Source of the DNA: a virus
Virus record (IMG/VR): IMGVR_UViG_3300036719_002852
Location: 1 to 27,950 of that record
Direction: 5' to 3' (one strand)
Length of the DNA stretch: 27,950 bases
This document shows positions 8,401-15,102 of the stretch, in pieces. The notes under the pieces were generated by a model. That model did no database searches. It saw nothing but the letters and a program-made list of their open reading frames with translations, and was not told where the DNA came from. Position numbers and translations under genes: made by a program. Each line of letters starts with the position of its first letter. Position 1 is the first letter of the stretch.

Positions 8401-10306
8401 CTACCGCTTGTTCGATCCGCTAGGAGAGAAGATTGGAGTGTTCCGCACATTGGACGCAGCAGCAGAGGCAGCGAGCAATCAAGCAGCGAAAGATTTAAGC
8501 ACCGTCAAGGAGATTCAATATGCCATTCAAGAGCAACGCGCAAAGGAGATATCTGTACGCCAACGAACCCTCTATCGCGAAGCGGTTCGCCAAGGAGACG
8601 CCCAAGGGCAAGAAGTTGCCAGAGCACGTTTCCAACCGCAAAAAGAAGAAGTCTTCGACCAAGTAGCTGTAGCAAACAAGACTGCAAGAGCGGCAGGTGC
8701 AGTAGGAGACCAAGCTGTTACAGTGCAGTGGCTTTCCAGAAATCTGTCACCAAACGAATCGGTATTGAACTTTGGAGCAGGCAGACCGGATAAGAGCGGA
8801 AAATACGGGCACTCCGAGGCTTTAAGGAAAGCAGGAGCGACTGTTTCTGAGTACGACTTTGGACAAAATGCAGTTGGGGCACTTGGCGGTCAATATGACA
8901 CCGTAATGGCTTCCAATGTCTTAAACGTCCAAGGATCCGTAGAGATGCTCAAAGAGACAATTTCTCAGATGGCTTCAGAGGCAAGGCCAGGAGGAAGAAT
9001 TGTTTTCAACTATCCAGATAGCCCAAGGCACTTGGACAACTTGGAGTCTAGATACAAGGCTGCAAAAAAAGCAGGAAACGAAACGGAAGCATCTGCTTTA
9101 AGGAAAGAGAAAAATGCAACAACCGGAGAAGTTGCGCGAGTAATTGAAGAGGTTACGGGAGTTGAGCCAAGAAAAGTTGGGGGAACATCAAAAGAGCCTA
9201 TTTGGGAAGTAAGATTCCAGCCCAAGAAGCGCAAGGCAGATAGACAACCTGCTCGCACGGCAGAAGAGCTTGCAAAAATGGAAGCAGGGATACTTGCTTC
9301 AGCGAAAAGAAAAGCAGATGCGCAAGCGTATGAAATACGCACTCGCATCGAAGGTCGCGGAACTGGCAACTTGGAAACAGAGCGCATGGCAGCAATGGAG
9401 GCTCAAGTGCGAGAAGCCGAGTTGTTTGCCAAGCCAAAGCGTGCAGCATTGTCAGACCAGGAAATCGAGTCTATCCGGCAAGCTGGAGCTACAAAAACGT
9501 ATGTTGAGGCGTTGCTTGGATTTGAGCAGGCTTATACCGACATTACAGGGCAACCGCCAGCAGGGAAAATATATCGAGAAAACGCAATGAAGATGACCAA
9601 GAGGCAACAGGATTCAATCCTGCGTCTCGCGGTATCATCAGACTTACCTCAAGCCAAGTTAGCCATCGAAGCGGCCCGTGAAGCAGCAGATCCATCGGCG
9701 CGTGCAGCCATTGAAAAAATGGTATTGGCTGAAGACGTTGCCAATCAAAGGCAATCGGAAGCATCTGCGAGAATGCAAAATGTTCAAAGCGCAATAAGAG
9801 AAGCGCAGGCAGCAGAAAGGTTTTCTAGGCAAGTCAAATCCAAGAACGCCTCGATTGAGGCAATGAAGCCAACCTTGCGGGAGATGAGAAAATCTGCTCC
9901 AAAAGAAACCGTTGAACCTGCCGCTCAACCTCCGACAATCAAGGATGTTTTACAGAAAAAGCGTGAAGTAAAAAAGGCATCGGAAGATGCCATTGCAGCA
10001 TTGAAGAAACGGGCTGAAGAAGAGATTGCGAAAATTCGACAAGAGACCGAAGCAAAACTTGTTGAGGCAGAAAAAAATGTCACCGCTGAGACAACTAAGG
10101 TAAGCGCAGAGATTGCAGAACAATTCAAGGCACTCAAGAAAGAGATTGCAGTAGCGGACGAGGTCATCTCCAGCGAGACGGAAGCAATCAAGCCATCACG
10201 CATCATCCTCAAGATCAAAGGAAAGTACCGCTTGTACGGAGTAAACGCTGGACTCATTGGAGTCTTCCGCACTAAAGAAGAGGCAATCAAGAGAGGTAAA
10301 AAATGA
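5432..10306 (+). CDS. Giant phage polyvalent protein with peptidase-like and methyltransferase-like domains
   Basis: This 1,624-aa protein matches the plan of phage polyvalent proteins, which are multi-domain proteins injected with DNA. Residues 1-100 are a leader domain. Residues about 330-390 are Gly/Ala-rich and hydrophobic, possibly membrane-inserting. A metallopeptidase-like HEATH motif (HExxH) lies at 501-505, with a second HE at 589-590. Residues about 1110-1215 form a class I SAM methyltransferase-like domain, with NFGAGRPDKSGKYGH as the glycine loop and YDTVMASNVLNV as a later strand. RFQPK-type linkers occur at F959, F1067 and F1262. A YRL...IGVFRT motif occurs at 991 and again at 1599. 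The C-terminal third is coiled coil. The domain calls rest on motifs only. It overlaps the next ORF by 4 bases. Confidence 0.75.
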   Translation: MPQEIFIPSKGKTLTFADDFSDQEIADYIDANFPRSGEDVAYDLKNRLLDPEWNPSYEDFEKLRKYNTEKDINTAEVVRNIAGGIVEMGGNLLKAIPAAVSDPTAIPGSAARGLVNNLKTYSMLAQGGVDPGSPLFNMMNGDSITAYSTWRDSILAARDLAETSNAAIGGMPVNPQQVAGAEVVMDPLNIPFVPGLSVAGKVGAKAAGAVGRTAELAGRGVAQIASVPERAMAKAATVLAGVPEDVARASAADLATKGAILDAAAGVVPGAFELQAAKRGGQALEAAGEAVGAAARAAEAPAGMLSPIEVALQNPELSKGARAILTVTQRIIPRDAALVAGTAAEGALIGGALGGGLGALQSTDEEEIGKAIGGGIAAGTMISGGLKLYDVATGKVAKERVVNDASRNIAEAAARGETEAELAGRAELFDRLSNMDRKGNALGTFIAVDNLISQRGGKTKIVDGDVLKGPGGETGWNAYYDPKDKTIYINSKSADATTIPHEATHAFISDLLADDITSRLFTRDSDGRLQPTSENTISRLIDGYLKDADNIKLSDGTTEGQRLRERLDSAFDPATPISEQVSRLRDITHEIAARYAEEWVAKKNPRDLVQGTMPTIWSEAITAVRGKLDKTFGKETGNPILDPVLKRIFDPKESGVPAREGVTLDPRALAYDWADKRGAFMTRYSVGSPAPGRKHWRPVFKEVKQTLVDNGAQKPDNAYYSKNNLSLLGVGEDVINSLTTRNIETQLRSSAPIVGTREAEIINKAIRAAKSGEMLDMRDYMSFLYEGSAESGKARQGNPLDKQIAVIDVFWNKDNGVQILAMDIGSAMSNLAKAVKSRGEASGFDSIAKAQKALNQYIRHVADSESNFDAAKKGWEIEVDGVPIGRQAHKTLHQALNLPNAAKDAPPPFRTDIDISRSGLNRISGVEFILPRRVTGQVIETGISTPISNKGVSAIRRRFQPKRTQVEQLPNGMVAQDADGARIVKTDTSGYRLFDPLGEKIGVFRTLDAAAEAASNQAAKDLSTVKEIQYAIQEQRAKEISVRQRTLYREAVRQGDAQGQEVARARFQPQKEEVFDQVAVANKTARAAGAVGDQAVTVQWLSRNLSPNESVLNFGAGRPDKSGKYGHSEALRKAGATVSEYDFGQNAVGALGGQYDTVMASNVLNVQGSVEMLKETISQMASEARPGGRIVFNYPDSPRHLDNLESRYKAAKKAGNETEASALRKEKNATTGEVARVIEEVTGVEPRKVGGTSKEPIWEVRFQPKKRKADRQPARTAEELAKMEAGILASAKRKADAQAYEIRTRIEGRGTGNLETERMAAMEAQVREAELFAKPKRAALSDQEIESIRQAGATKTYVEALLGFEQAYTDITGQPPAGKIYRENAMKMTKRQQDSILRLAVSSDLPQAKLAIEAAREAADPSARAAIEKMVLAEDVANQRQSEASARMQNVQSAIREAQAAERFSRQVKSKNASIEAMKPTLREMRKSAPKETVEPAAQPPTIKDVLQKKREVKKASEDAIAALKKRAEEEIAKIRQETEAKLVEAEKNVTAETTKVSAEIAEQFKALKKEIAVADEVISSETEAIKPSRIILKIKGKYRLYGVNAGLIGVFRTKEEAIKRGKK

Positions 10307-10452
10307 AAAAGGACATCCCATTCAAGAACGTCAAAAACATCGACCAAACAGACAAGCGATCTGCACGTGCACTGCACGCAGAGCTAGGCACGCAGAAAGG
10401 CGCAAAGCCTGTTACTGCACACGTTTACAGGGATTCAAAAAAATCCTGTTGA
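10303..10452 (+). CDS. Small basic ORF, 49 aa, translationally coupled
   Basis: An ATG overlaps the stop of the polyvalent gene (ATGA) and opens 49 codons starting MKKDIPFKNVKNIDQTDKRS. The peptide is Lys/Arg-rich, has no membrane segment, and ends in DSKKSC. The overlap style is the same as at other true genes here, which supports translation. No family is recognised. It closes the late region before a short structured gap. Confidence 0.5.
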   Translation: MKKDIPFKNVKNIDQTDKRSARALHAELGTQKGAKPVTAHVYRDSKKSC

Positions 10453-10456
10453 CCAT

Positions 10457-10526
10457 CCAGCGAATTGCTGGCAGTTGTTGAAGCATCAATGCAAGACGCA
10501 TTGGTGCTCGCCAAGGGCAACTTGGC
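10457..10526 (+). promoter_or_regulatory. Three consecutive hairpins between late and replication genes
   Basis: The 94-base gap holds three inverted repeats in a row. CCAGC/GCTGG is at 10457-10471. A 10-bp stem, GCATCAATGC/GCATTGGTGC with one G-T pair, is at 10483-10507. GCCAAG/CTTGGC is at 10510-10526. Each has a 5-base loop. None has a following T-run, so a simple terminator is unlikely. An origin, RNA processing site or regulator site is possible. Confidence 0.5.
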
Positions 10527-10546
10527 TATGACAGGAATAGAACGAT

Positions 10547-11218
10547 ATGCGACTAGTAGAACTCAGTGACGTGTCTGGACTCTCAGACGGAGAGATTGTT
10601 CCAGCGATTAAGGCGACGGTTAAGGCAGTGTTCCCTCCGCGCACAGGACAGGGAAAGCATGGTGAATGGCGAGTGCAGAATGCCATCCTTATTTCCAATG
10701 GAACCGAAGTGCGTGCGTCCTTTTGGAGCATCGATGTCTCCGATCTTAAGGGCAAGGAAGTGACCATCCAGTCACAGGCAGGCAAGCGTGGATTGGAAGG
10801 CATCAAGGTGAAGTACAATGAGCAGAAGAGCGAGAACGAACTCAGCATTACCGACAAGGCACGCATCGATGGAGGAAACGTCACGAATACCACTGGCTCC
10901 AAAGCTTCGGCACCTGCGCCCCAACGGTCTTCGACCCCCGACGTGGATGGCACGCGCAAGCGAGCAATGCAGTTGGCAAACCTCTATTTGGTTGCTCATC
11001 GGGCAGCTAAGTGGATTAAGGATGAGAACGCCGAAGTGGATCTCCCTGCTGCTACCGCTACCCTTTTCATTGCTTTGAACAAGGCGTCTTTGGAGAACAC
11101 AATGCCCATGGTGCCGCTTGACCAGTACAAGGCTGAGACGCCGAAGGCTGAGGCAAAGCCACAGAAAGAGCCTCTGTTCCCAGAGGAAGAACTCACTGAA
11201 GACGACGTGAAGTGGTAA
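10547..11218 (+). CDS. SSB-like single-stranded DNA-binding protein
   Basis: This 223-aa protein has an N-terminal region (about 15-95) with alternating strands, including AIKATVKAVFPPR, GEWRVQNAILISNGTEVRAS and GKEVTIQSQAGKRGLEGI. This pattern fits an OB fold. A flexible Ser/Pro linker follows, then a helical block, then an acidic tail ending EEELTEDDVKW. An acidic tail with a terminal aromatic residue is the usual partner-docking feature of SSB-type proteins, although the final residue here is Trp rather than Phe. It is the first gene of the replication cluster and joins the resolvase gene at TAATG. The fold is inferred, not demonstrated. Confidence 0.6.
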   Translation: MRLVELSDVSGLSDGEIVPAIKATVKAVFPPRTGQGKHGEWRVQNAILISNGTEVRASFWSIDVSDLKGKEVTIQSQAGKRGLEGIKVKYNEQKSENELSITDKARIDGGNVTNTTGSKASAPAPQRSSTPDVDGTRKRAMQLANLYLVAHRAAKWIKDENAEVDLPAATATLFIALNKASLENTMPMVPLDQYKAETPKAEAKPQKEPLFPEEELTEDDVKW

Positions 11219-11697
11219 TGAACTTTGCAGCCATTGACCCAGGGGTGAAGGGGGGAGTTGCGACGTACATCGGAGGCAAGATCGATGCATGGACAATGCC
11301 TTCCTCTCCTGTTGAACTTGCAGACCGTCTGCGTGAGCTAAATCTGTGTGGGGTTTACATCGAGGACGTTCCAAAGTTTACGGGTGTCAAAATCCCAGGG
11401 TCAATGGTTGCAGTCCTCTTCCAGTCCGTTGGCGTTGCGCTAGGCGTATGCGCTGCTCTGAAGTTACCCGTGTTCATGGTAAAGCCCAAGGAGTGGCAAA
11501 AAGCCTGCGGCGTTGGCGGACGGGAAGGGTTATCTCACGCAAAGTGGAAGCAAAAGCTACGGGACATTGCCAAGGCTAGGTTCCCTAGCATCAAAGTCAC
11601 ACTAGAAACAGCCGACGCTCTGCTGATAGCGTCCTCATACATACATGCAAATACACATACAAACAAAGCAGGGTCACAGCATCACGATACGGTTTGA
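11218..11697 (+). CDS. RuvC-like Holliday junction resolvase
   Basis: This 159-aa protein begins MNFAAIDPGVKGGVA, the first strand of the RuvC/RNase H-like fold, with catalytic Asp at residue 7. A second acidic residue follows in VYIED (E49), and a third in ETADALLIA (D133). This is the order expected of RuvC-type resolvases and fits the family's usual length. The ATG at 11218 is chosen over a GTG two codons upstream because it forms a TAATG junction with the SSB-like gene. The role would be resolving branched DNA during replication and packaging. Its 3' end overlaps the next gene by 53 bases. Confidence 0.8.
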   Translation: MNFAAIDPGVKGGVATYIGGKIDAWTMPSSPVELADRLRELNLCGVYIEDVPKFTGVKIPGSMVAVLFQSVGVALGVCAALKLPVFMVKPKEWQKACGVGGREGLSHAKWKQKLRDIAKARFPSIKVTLETADALLIASSYIHANTHTNKAGSQHHDTV

Positions 11698-12100
11698 AGC
11701 TGATGAAGTAATCGTCGAGAAGGAGAAGGCTCACTCAACACTGGAAATTCCAGATGAGTTGGATCTGCCAGAAGAAGAGCCAATCAATCCAAAGTTTCTT
11801 GAGGTACTTCCACCTCGACCGGACGACGCATACCCTTGGTATTTTCCTACAAGGGACAATGCATGGTTTCGCTTAAAAGAGACCGACTACAGGGACTTCT
11901 CTCGTACATACGGACGCGAGCTAATTGAGAAGGAGATGAAGGTCATGCAGGCTTGGCTCTCCAGCAATGCTGGCAAGCTCAAAAGCATGAGGGGGATGAC
12001 AAGGTTCATCAACTCGTGGCTCTCCCGTGCATACGCAAACGCTCCAACAGCCAAACCATCCTTGACCAATGCGGCGCAAAGTGCAGCAACAAGTTGGTGA
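11645..12100 (+). CDS. Putative replication protein upstream of DnaB
   Basis: This 151-aa protein has a beta-like N-terminus (QIHIQTKQGHSITIRFEADEVIVE), an acidic middle, and a helical C-terminus with MRGMTRFINSWLSRA. A G-M-x-R-F-I-N-x-W-L-x-R-A block is common at the ends of phage replication-initiation and helicase-loader proteins. The position directly before DnaB supports such a role. There is no ATPase motif, so a loader of the DnaC type is excluded. The start is preceded by an A/C-rich stretch rather than a Shine-Dalgarno site. The assignment is tentative. Confidence 0.6.
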   Translation: MQIHIQTKQGHSITIRFEADEVIVEKEKAHSTLEIPDELDLPEEEPINPKFLEVLPPRPDDAYPWYFPTRDNAWFRLKETDYRDFSRTYGRELIEKEMKVMQAWLSSNAGKLKSMRGMTRFINSWLSRAYANAPTAKPSLTNAAQSAATSW

Positions 12101-12104
12101 GCCA

Positions 12105-12767
12105 ATGGCACTCGCAGTGCCATCCTGCGACGAAGCAGAGCGTGGGCTTGCAAGCATTGCTCTGAACCACCCGAACGAGTTCCTGCACGCATCGATGGAG
12201 GCAAGGCTGAGTCCAACTGACTTCGCAAACCCATTGTGCAAGATGACCGTGGAGGTTGTCCTTGAGCAGACTGCGCGGAACGCTTCTTGTGATTTGCGGA
12301 TCGTCTTTGAAAAGCTAAGGGAGAAGGACTCGTCTATCCAGCTTGCAGACGCTTCGGAGTTGTACCACTTGTGCGGGGTTGTCCAGGCCATGCCTGAGTT
12401 CATCAACTTGGTTCGAGGCGCAAGCAAGCGCAGAGCCTTGATGATGCTGGCATACCAAGCAGTCCAAGACGCCCAGGGTAACGAGCAACCAACAAGCGAC
12501 CTCATTGCCGGACTCTCCATGAAGGTGGACGCACTCATGCGGGAGACAGTTCCGCCGAAGGCAATGGACACCAAGTCGTTGCTTATAGACGCAGCAAAGC
12601 GGTATCAAGAGGGGGATGACTCCTCAATGCGAATCTCGACGGGGTTCAAAAAAATCGATGATATATGCCCCATTCGATACGGTGACTATGTGGTCATCGG
12701 GGGCGAAACCAAGAGCGGCAAAACAATGCTGGCTCTCAACATCATCAGCAACCTGTTATCAAAATGA
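12105..12767 (+). CDS. dnaB: Replicative DNA helicase DnaB, N-terminal half (Walker A part)
   Basis: This 220-aa protein aligns by eye with the DnaB N-terminal helical domain, the linker, and the beginning of the RecA-like motor. It reads STGFKKIDDICPIRYGDYVVIGG, then the Walker A loop GGETKSGKT at 199-207 and the following helix, and stops at SNLLSK. Everything after the P-loop helix is missing: the VSLEM strand, Walker B and the arginine finger. These occur 1.3 kb downstream in a separate gene. ATG 12105 is used; an in-frame start at 12069 adds 12 residues. Its stop overlaps the next gene's start (ATGA), which argues that the end is genuine. No intein sequence is present. Confidence 0.85.
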   Translation: MALAVPSCDEAERGLASIALNHPNEFLHASMEARLSPTDFANPLCKMTVEVVLEQTARNASCDLRIVFEKLREKDSSIQLADASELYHLCGVVQAMPEFINLVRGASKRRALMMLAYQAVQDAQGNEQPTSDLIAGLSMKVDALMRETVPPKAMDTKSLLIDAAKRYQEGDDSSMRISTGFKKIDDICPIRYGDYVVIGGETKSGKTMLALNIISNLLSK

Positions 12768-13072
12768 AACTCATCAATTACATGGCGCATGAAGTAGACG
12801 CATGCGGAAACAAATATCCACCAAGCGGCATGGTAGCGCGGCTTGCTACAACGCTCAGGAAAGTGGAGGAGGTGGACGGTATCCCCGTCATGGTTGGCGA
12901 ATCTGGCTCAGTCCAGAACTTGCCTCCGCCAAAGGAAGGCGTCCTGTGCATCGTCTCGCAGTACGTCCGTCAGGCATTGCCAGAGCGCAAAGACCTTATC
13001 TCTCCAGCCAAACTGCTTCGCGATCCGAATGGACGTGTTGTTGGGTGTGGAGCATTTGAGCGCAATCGATGA
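12764..13072 (+). CDS. Conserved phage hypothetical protein inside split dnaB
   Basis: This 102-aa protein begins MKLINYMAHEV and contains PPSGMVAR, a central NLPPPKEGVLCIVS strand, VRQALPERKDLISP, and a C-terminal DPNGRVVGCGAF. I know this arrangement from small phage and bacterial proteins of unknown function that share NLP.P..GV.YIVS and D.NGRVVG motifs. It is translationally coupled on both sides (ATGA overlaps), with the DnaB N-half upstream and the exonuclease downstream. Confidence 0.75.
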   Translation: MKLINYMAHEVDACGNKYPPSGMVARLATTLRKVEEVDGIPVMVGESGSVQNLPPPKEGVLCIVSQYVRQALPERKDLISPAKLLRDPNGRVVGCGAFERNR

Positions 13073-13851
13073 GAACAGAAATCATCACCAACATGGAGGC
13101 TTCTGTCTACAGGGCAGAGCCTGGTCTATCCAAGCACGAGTTCACCTCGTTCTGTATTGCGCCGATTGTCTTCAAGCGGAGGAAAGACCACAAGCGCAGC
13201 AGCAAAGCCATGGAGCTTGGCACTGTCATCCACTCGCTTGTTCTAGAGAACAAAGTCGAATACGCAGCATTGCCAGAGGATTCGGACAGGCGCACAAAGG
13301 CAGGCAAAGAGGCTTACCAAAGGTTCTGCGAAGAACACCCGAACAAGTTCGTCATCTCTGCCGAAGAAGAGCGCATGGTGCTGGGAGTGCAGGAGGCTGC
13401 AACTCCAATGATTCGTGAGCTTGTCCAGGGCTGTAAGCGCAAGGTTGTCGAAGCATCGATGTTCTGGGAGCGTGGCGGAGTGCAGTGCAAAGGCCGTCCA
13501 GACCTTATTGTGCAGCATGGGGACAAATACCTCATCGTTGACCTCAAGACCACTACTGGCATTGCAGGGTTTGATCGCAACTTCTTTTCGCTCAAGTACC
13601 ACTGGCAAGCCGCATGGTATATGTACGGGCTGCACAAGGCTCTTGATATCCCGCTGGACTCCATCGAGTTCTATTTTGCCGTCGTTGACACCGAAGACCC
13701 ACACCTAACCCAGGTTGTGATTCCATCGTCCGGCGTGATTGCAGAGGCGCAGGATGCGATTGAGGTTGAGTTGTTTAGGTTTGCTGAGTGCGAGAAGACA
13801 GACACTTGGCCAGGGCTACCCAAGAGGAGGATCATCTATGGAAGAGAATAG
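13069..13851 (+). CDS. RecE-like PD-(D/E)XK exonuclease
   Basis: This 260-aa protein shows the motifs of exonuclease VIII / PDDEXK phage nucleases in order. GTVIHSLV is at 51-58 (conserved His), GRPDLI at 142-147 (metal-binding Asp), VDLK at 157-160, and the YHWQAAWY helix near 177. The role would be 5'-3' resection for recombination, or end processing. The start overlaps the previous stop (ATGA). It sits between the two dnaB halves. No annealing protein was recognised in the window. Confidence 0.8.
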   Translation: MRTEIITNMEASVYRAEPGLSKHEFTSFCIAPIVFKRRKDHKRSSKAMELGTVIHSLVLENKVEYAALPEDSDRRTKAGKEAYQRFCEEHPNKFVISAEEERMVLGVQEAATPMIRELVQGCKRKVVEASMFWERGGVQCKGRPDLIVQHGDKYLIVDLKTTTGIAGFDRNFFSLKYHWQAAWYMYGLHKALDIPLDSIEFYFAVVDTEDPHLTQVVIPSSGVIAEAQDAIEVELFRFAECEKTDTWPGLPKRRIIYGRE

Positions 13852-14122
13852 CAATTGGACGGTCGTTCGCGTGAGCACGGTCATCAGCAAAGCCAAGCTG
13901 CCAAGGCCGAAGATTGTCAGAAACGTAGTCCACAGAGGCACTTACGAGGAATGTATGGAGGCTAAAGAAAAAATCACATTTTCTCTAAAGCCCGTCGATC
14001 AATCGACCGAAGACATAAAGGTAGAGTTCACTGTCGTAAAAAATGGAAGAGACATCACAAGCTCAAGGCAATGGTCAGGTACTAATCGTCTCGTTGGAGA
14101 TGCCAGCGAGTCAAATCCTTGA
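13838..14122 (+). CDS. Small hypothetical protein overlapping the dnaB C-half
   Basis: The ORF (94 aa) has a strong GGAGG site 7 bases before its ATG and overlaps the exonuclease end by 14 bases, so translation is likely. The first 65 residues are basic then beta-like (STEDIKVEFTVVKNG). The last 26 residues overlap the DnaB C-half in another frame and are Ser/Arg-rich without visible structure. The original stop may have lain near 14040. No family is recognised. Confidence 0.6.
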   Translation: MEENSNWTVVRVSTVISKAKLPRPKIVRNVVHRGTYEECMEAKEKITFSLKPVDQSTEDIKVEFTVVKNGRDITSSRQWSGTNRLVGDASESNP

Positions 14123-14645
14123 CCGCCTCATTGCCAAGCAAGCCAACGTCTCATTGCGGACACTGGCTGAAGGAGTGAGGAATGAAGGGGAGTTGCGGCG
14201 CGTTGGCACAGCTATCACTAGCCTTGCGAGGACTGGGCTTGTTGTACGGGACGACCTGTACGATTTAGCCAGCATCTGCGCTACGGCACGGGCCATGGCA
14301 AAGTCAGGCGGGATCAAGGCGATTGTCGTCGATTACATCCAACTGGTGCGCCATGACCTTGGCAAAGATTCCACCCGTGAGAGGGAGGTAGCTGAGGTCT
14401 CCCGTGGATTGCGCCTGCTTGCCATGGAGCTTAAGTGCGTCCTGTTTGCAATCACCCAACTCAACGAGTCTGGCAAGGCACGGGAGTCCAGGGCGATTGG
14501 GCAGGATGCTACGGCAGTGCTCGTAGTGAAAGTCGAAGACGAAGAGTACCGTGAAATCTCCATTCCTATCCAACGTAACGGCCCCTGTGGGGTTAAGACA
14601 TCGCTCCGATTCAACGGACGAACAGCAAGCTTTGTCACTGAGTGA
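14043..14645 (+). CDS. dnaB: Replicative DNA helicase DnaB, C-terminal half (Walker B part)
   Basis: This 200-aa protein starts almost exactly where the N-half ends in a DnaB alignment. GQVLIVSLEM at 11-20 carries the catalytic Glu, VVDYIQL at 95-101 is Walker B, ITQLNES at 137-143 is motif H3, and the QDATAVLVV and QRNGPCG blocks follow. Together the halves make about 420 residues, close to a normal DnaB. An in-frame TAA at 14037-14039 blocks any upstream extension, so ATG 14043 is the only reasonable start. It has no Shine-Dalgarno site and lies inside the preceding gene. About ten residues (MEETSQAQGN) precede the helicase homology. Confidence 0.85.
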   Translation: MEETSQAQGNGQVLIVSLEMPASQILDRLIAKQANVSLRTLAEGVRNEGELRRVGTAITSLARTGLVVRDDLYDLASICATARAMAKSGGIKAIVVDYIQLVRHDLGKDSTREREVAEVSRGLRLLAMELKCVLFAITQLNESGKARESRAIGQDATAVLVVKVEDEEYREISIPIQRNGPCGVKTSLRFNGRTASFVTE

Positions 14646-14688
14646 GTGGCAAGAGGCAACTCAATGCCTATCTCCAGGGGAAGCAGCA

Positions 14689-14781
14689 ATGCTCTTTGAA
14701 GAGATGAAACAGAGAATCCAAGACCTAACGGTCGTAACGCAAACTCTAATAGACAACAGCCATGAAAAAGAAAACAGGTAG
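14689..14781 (+). CDS. Possible 30-aa helical peptide
   Basis: An ATG with an AGGGG site 8 bases upstream opens a 30-residue helical, charged peptide (MLFEEMKQRIQDLTVVTQTL onward). It overlaps the next gene's start by 20 bases. It bridges the dnaB C-half and the helix-turn-helix gene. The frame is open further upstream into dnaB, but there it is a shadow. Low certainty. Confidence 0.35.
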   Translation: MLFEEMKQRIQDLTVVTQTLIDNSHEKENR

Positions 14782-15100
14782 ACCAGCAGTAAGCGACGAA
14801 ATCAAACAGGAGGCTATCCGCATGCGGAAAGCTGGGAAGACCATCCCTACTATTGCCCGTAAGTTCGGATTGCATCCGCAGACCATCTTCAAAATCTGCA
14901 AGGCAGCAGGGCTTGTTCGCAACGGCATCGAGGACAGCAAGGTCATCGGCACGCTCAAAGCAACCATCGAGCGACTGGTTCGGGAGCTTCAAGCAGCGGA
15001 CGAGCGCAGCACTGGGCTTGCAGTGCAGTTGGATGAGTTGCAAGAGAAGTTTGACAAAGAGGCGAGCAAGACGTGGCTGGAGCGGTTAATCGGGTTTTGA
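14762..15100 (+). CDS. Helix-turn-helix DNA-binding protein with coiled-coil tail
   Basis: This 112-aa protein has a basic N-terminus with GRPAVSDEIKQEAIRM and a helix-turn-helix, AGKTIPTIARKFGLHPQTIFKICKAAG (about 24-50), similar to resolvase/transposase-type HTH domains. A coiled coil runs from about 65 to 100. A regulator or replication-site binding protein is plausible. It closes the replication cluster and is followed 2 bases later by a zinc ribbon ORF. Confidence 0.7.
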   Translation: MKKKTGRPAVSDEIKQEAIRMRKAGKTIPTIARKFGLHPQTIFKICKAAGLVRNGIEDSKVIGTLKATIERLVRELQAADERSTGLAVQLDELQEKFDKEASKTWLERLIGF

Positions 15101-15102
15101 TT

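Noticed and set aside
12768-14045. Group I or II intron between the DnaB halves
   Set aside because: No GUGYG-type start or recognisable intron core was seen, and the segment is filled with coupled genes whose first start overlaps the N-half stop. Covariance-model search would settle this.
12762-14048. Site-specific excision using the shared AAAATG at both edges
   Set aside because: Joining at this short repeat gives a frame different from that of the C-half, so it would not restore the helicase.
12740-14070. Split intein or inteins joining the DnaB halves
   Set aside because: The N-half ends in SNLLSK with no Cys/Ser-initiated intein sequence after it, and the C-half starts with only about ten residues before helicase homology, with no HN-type intein end.
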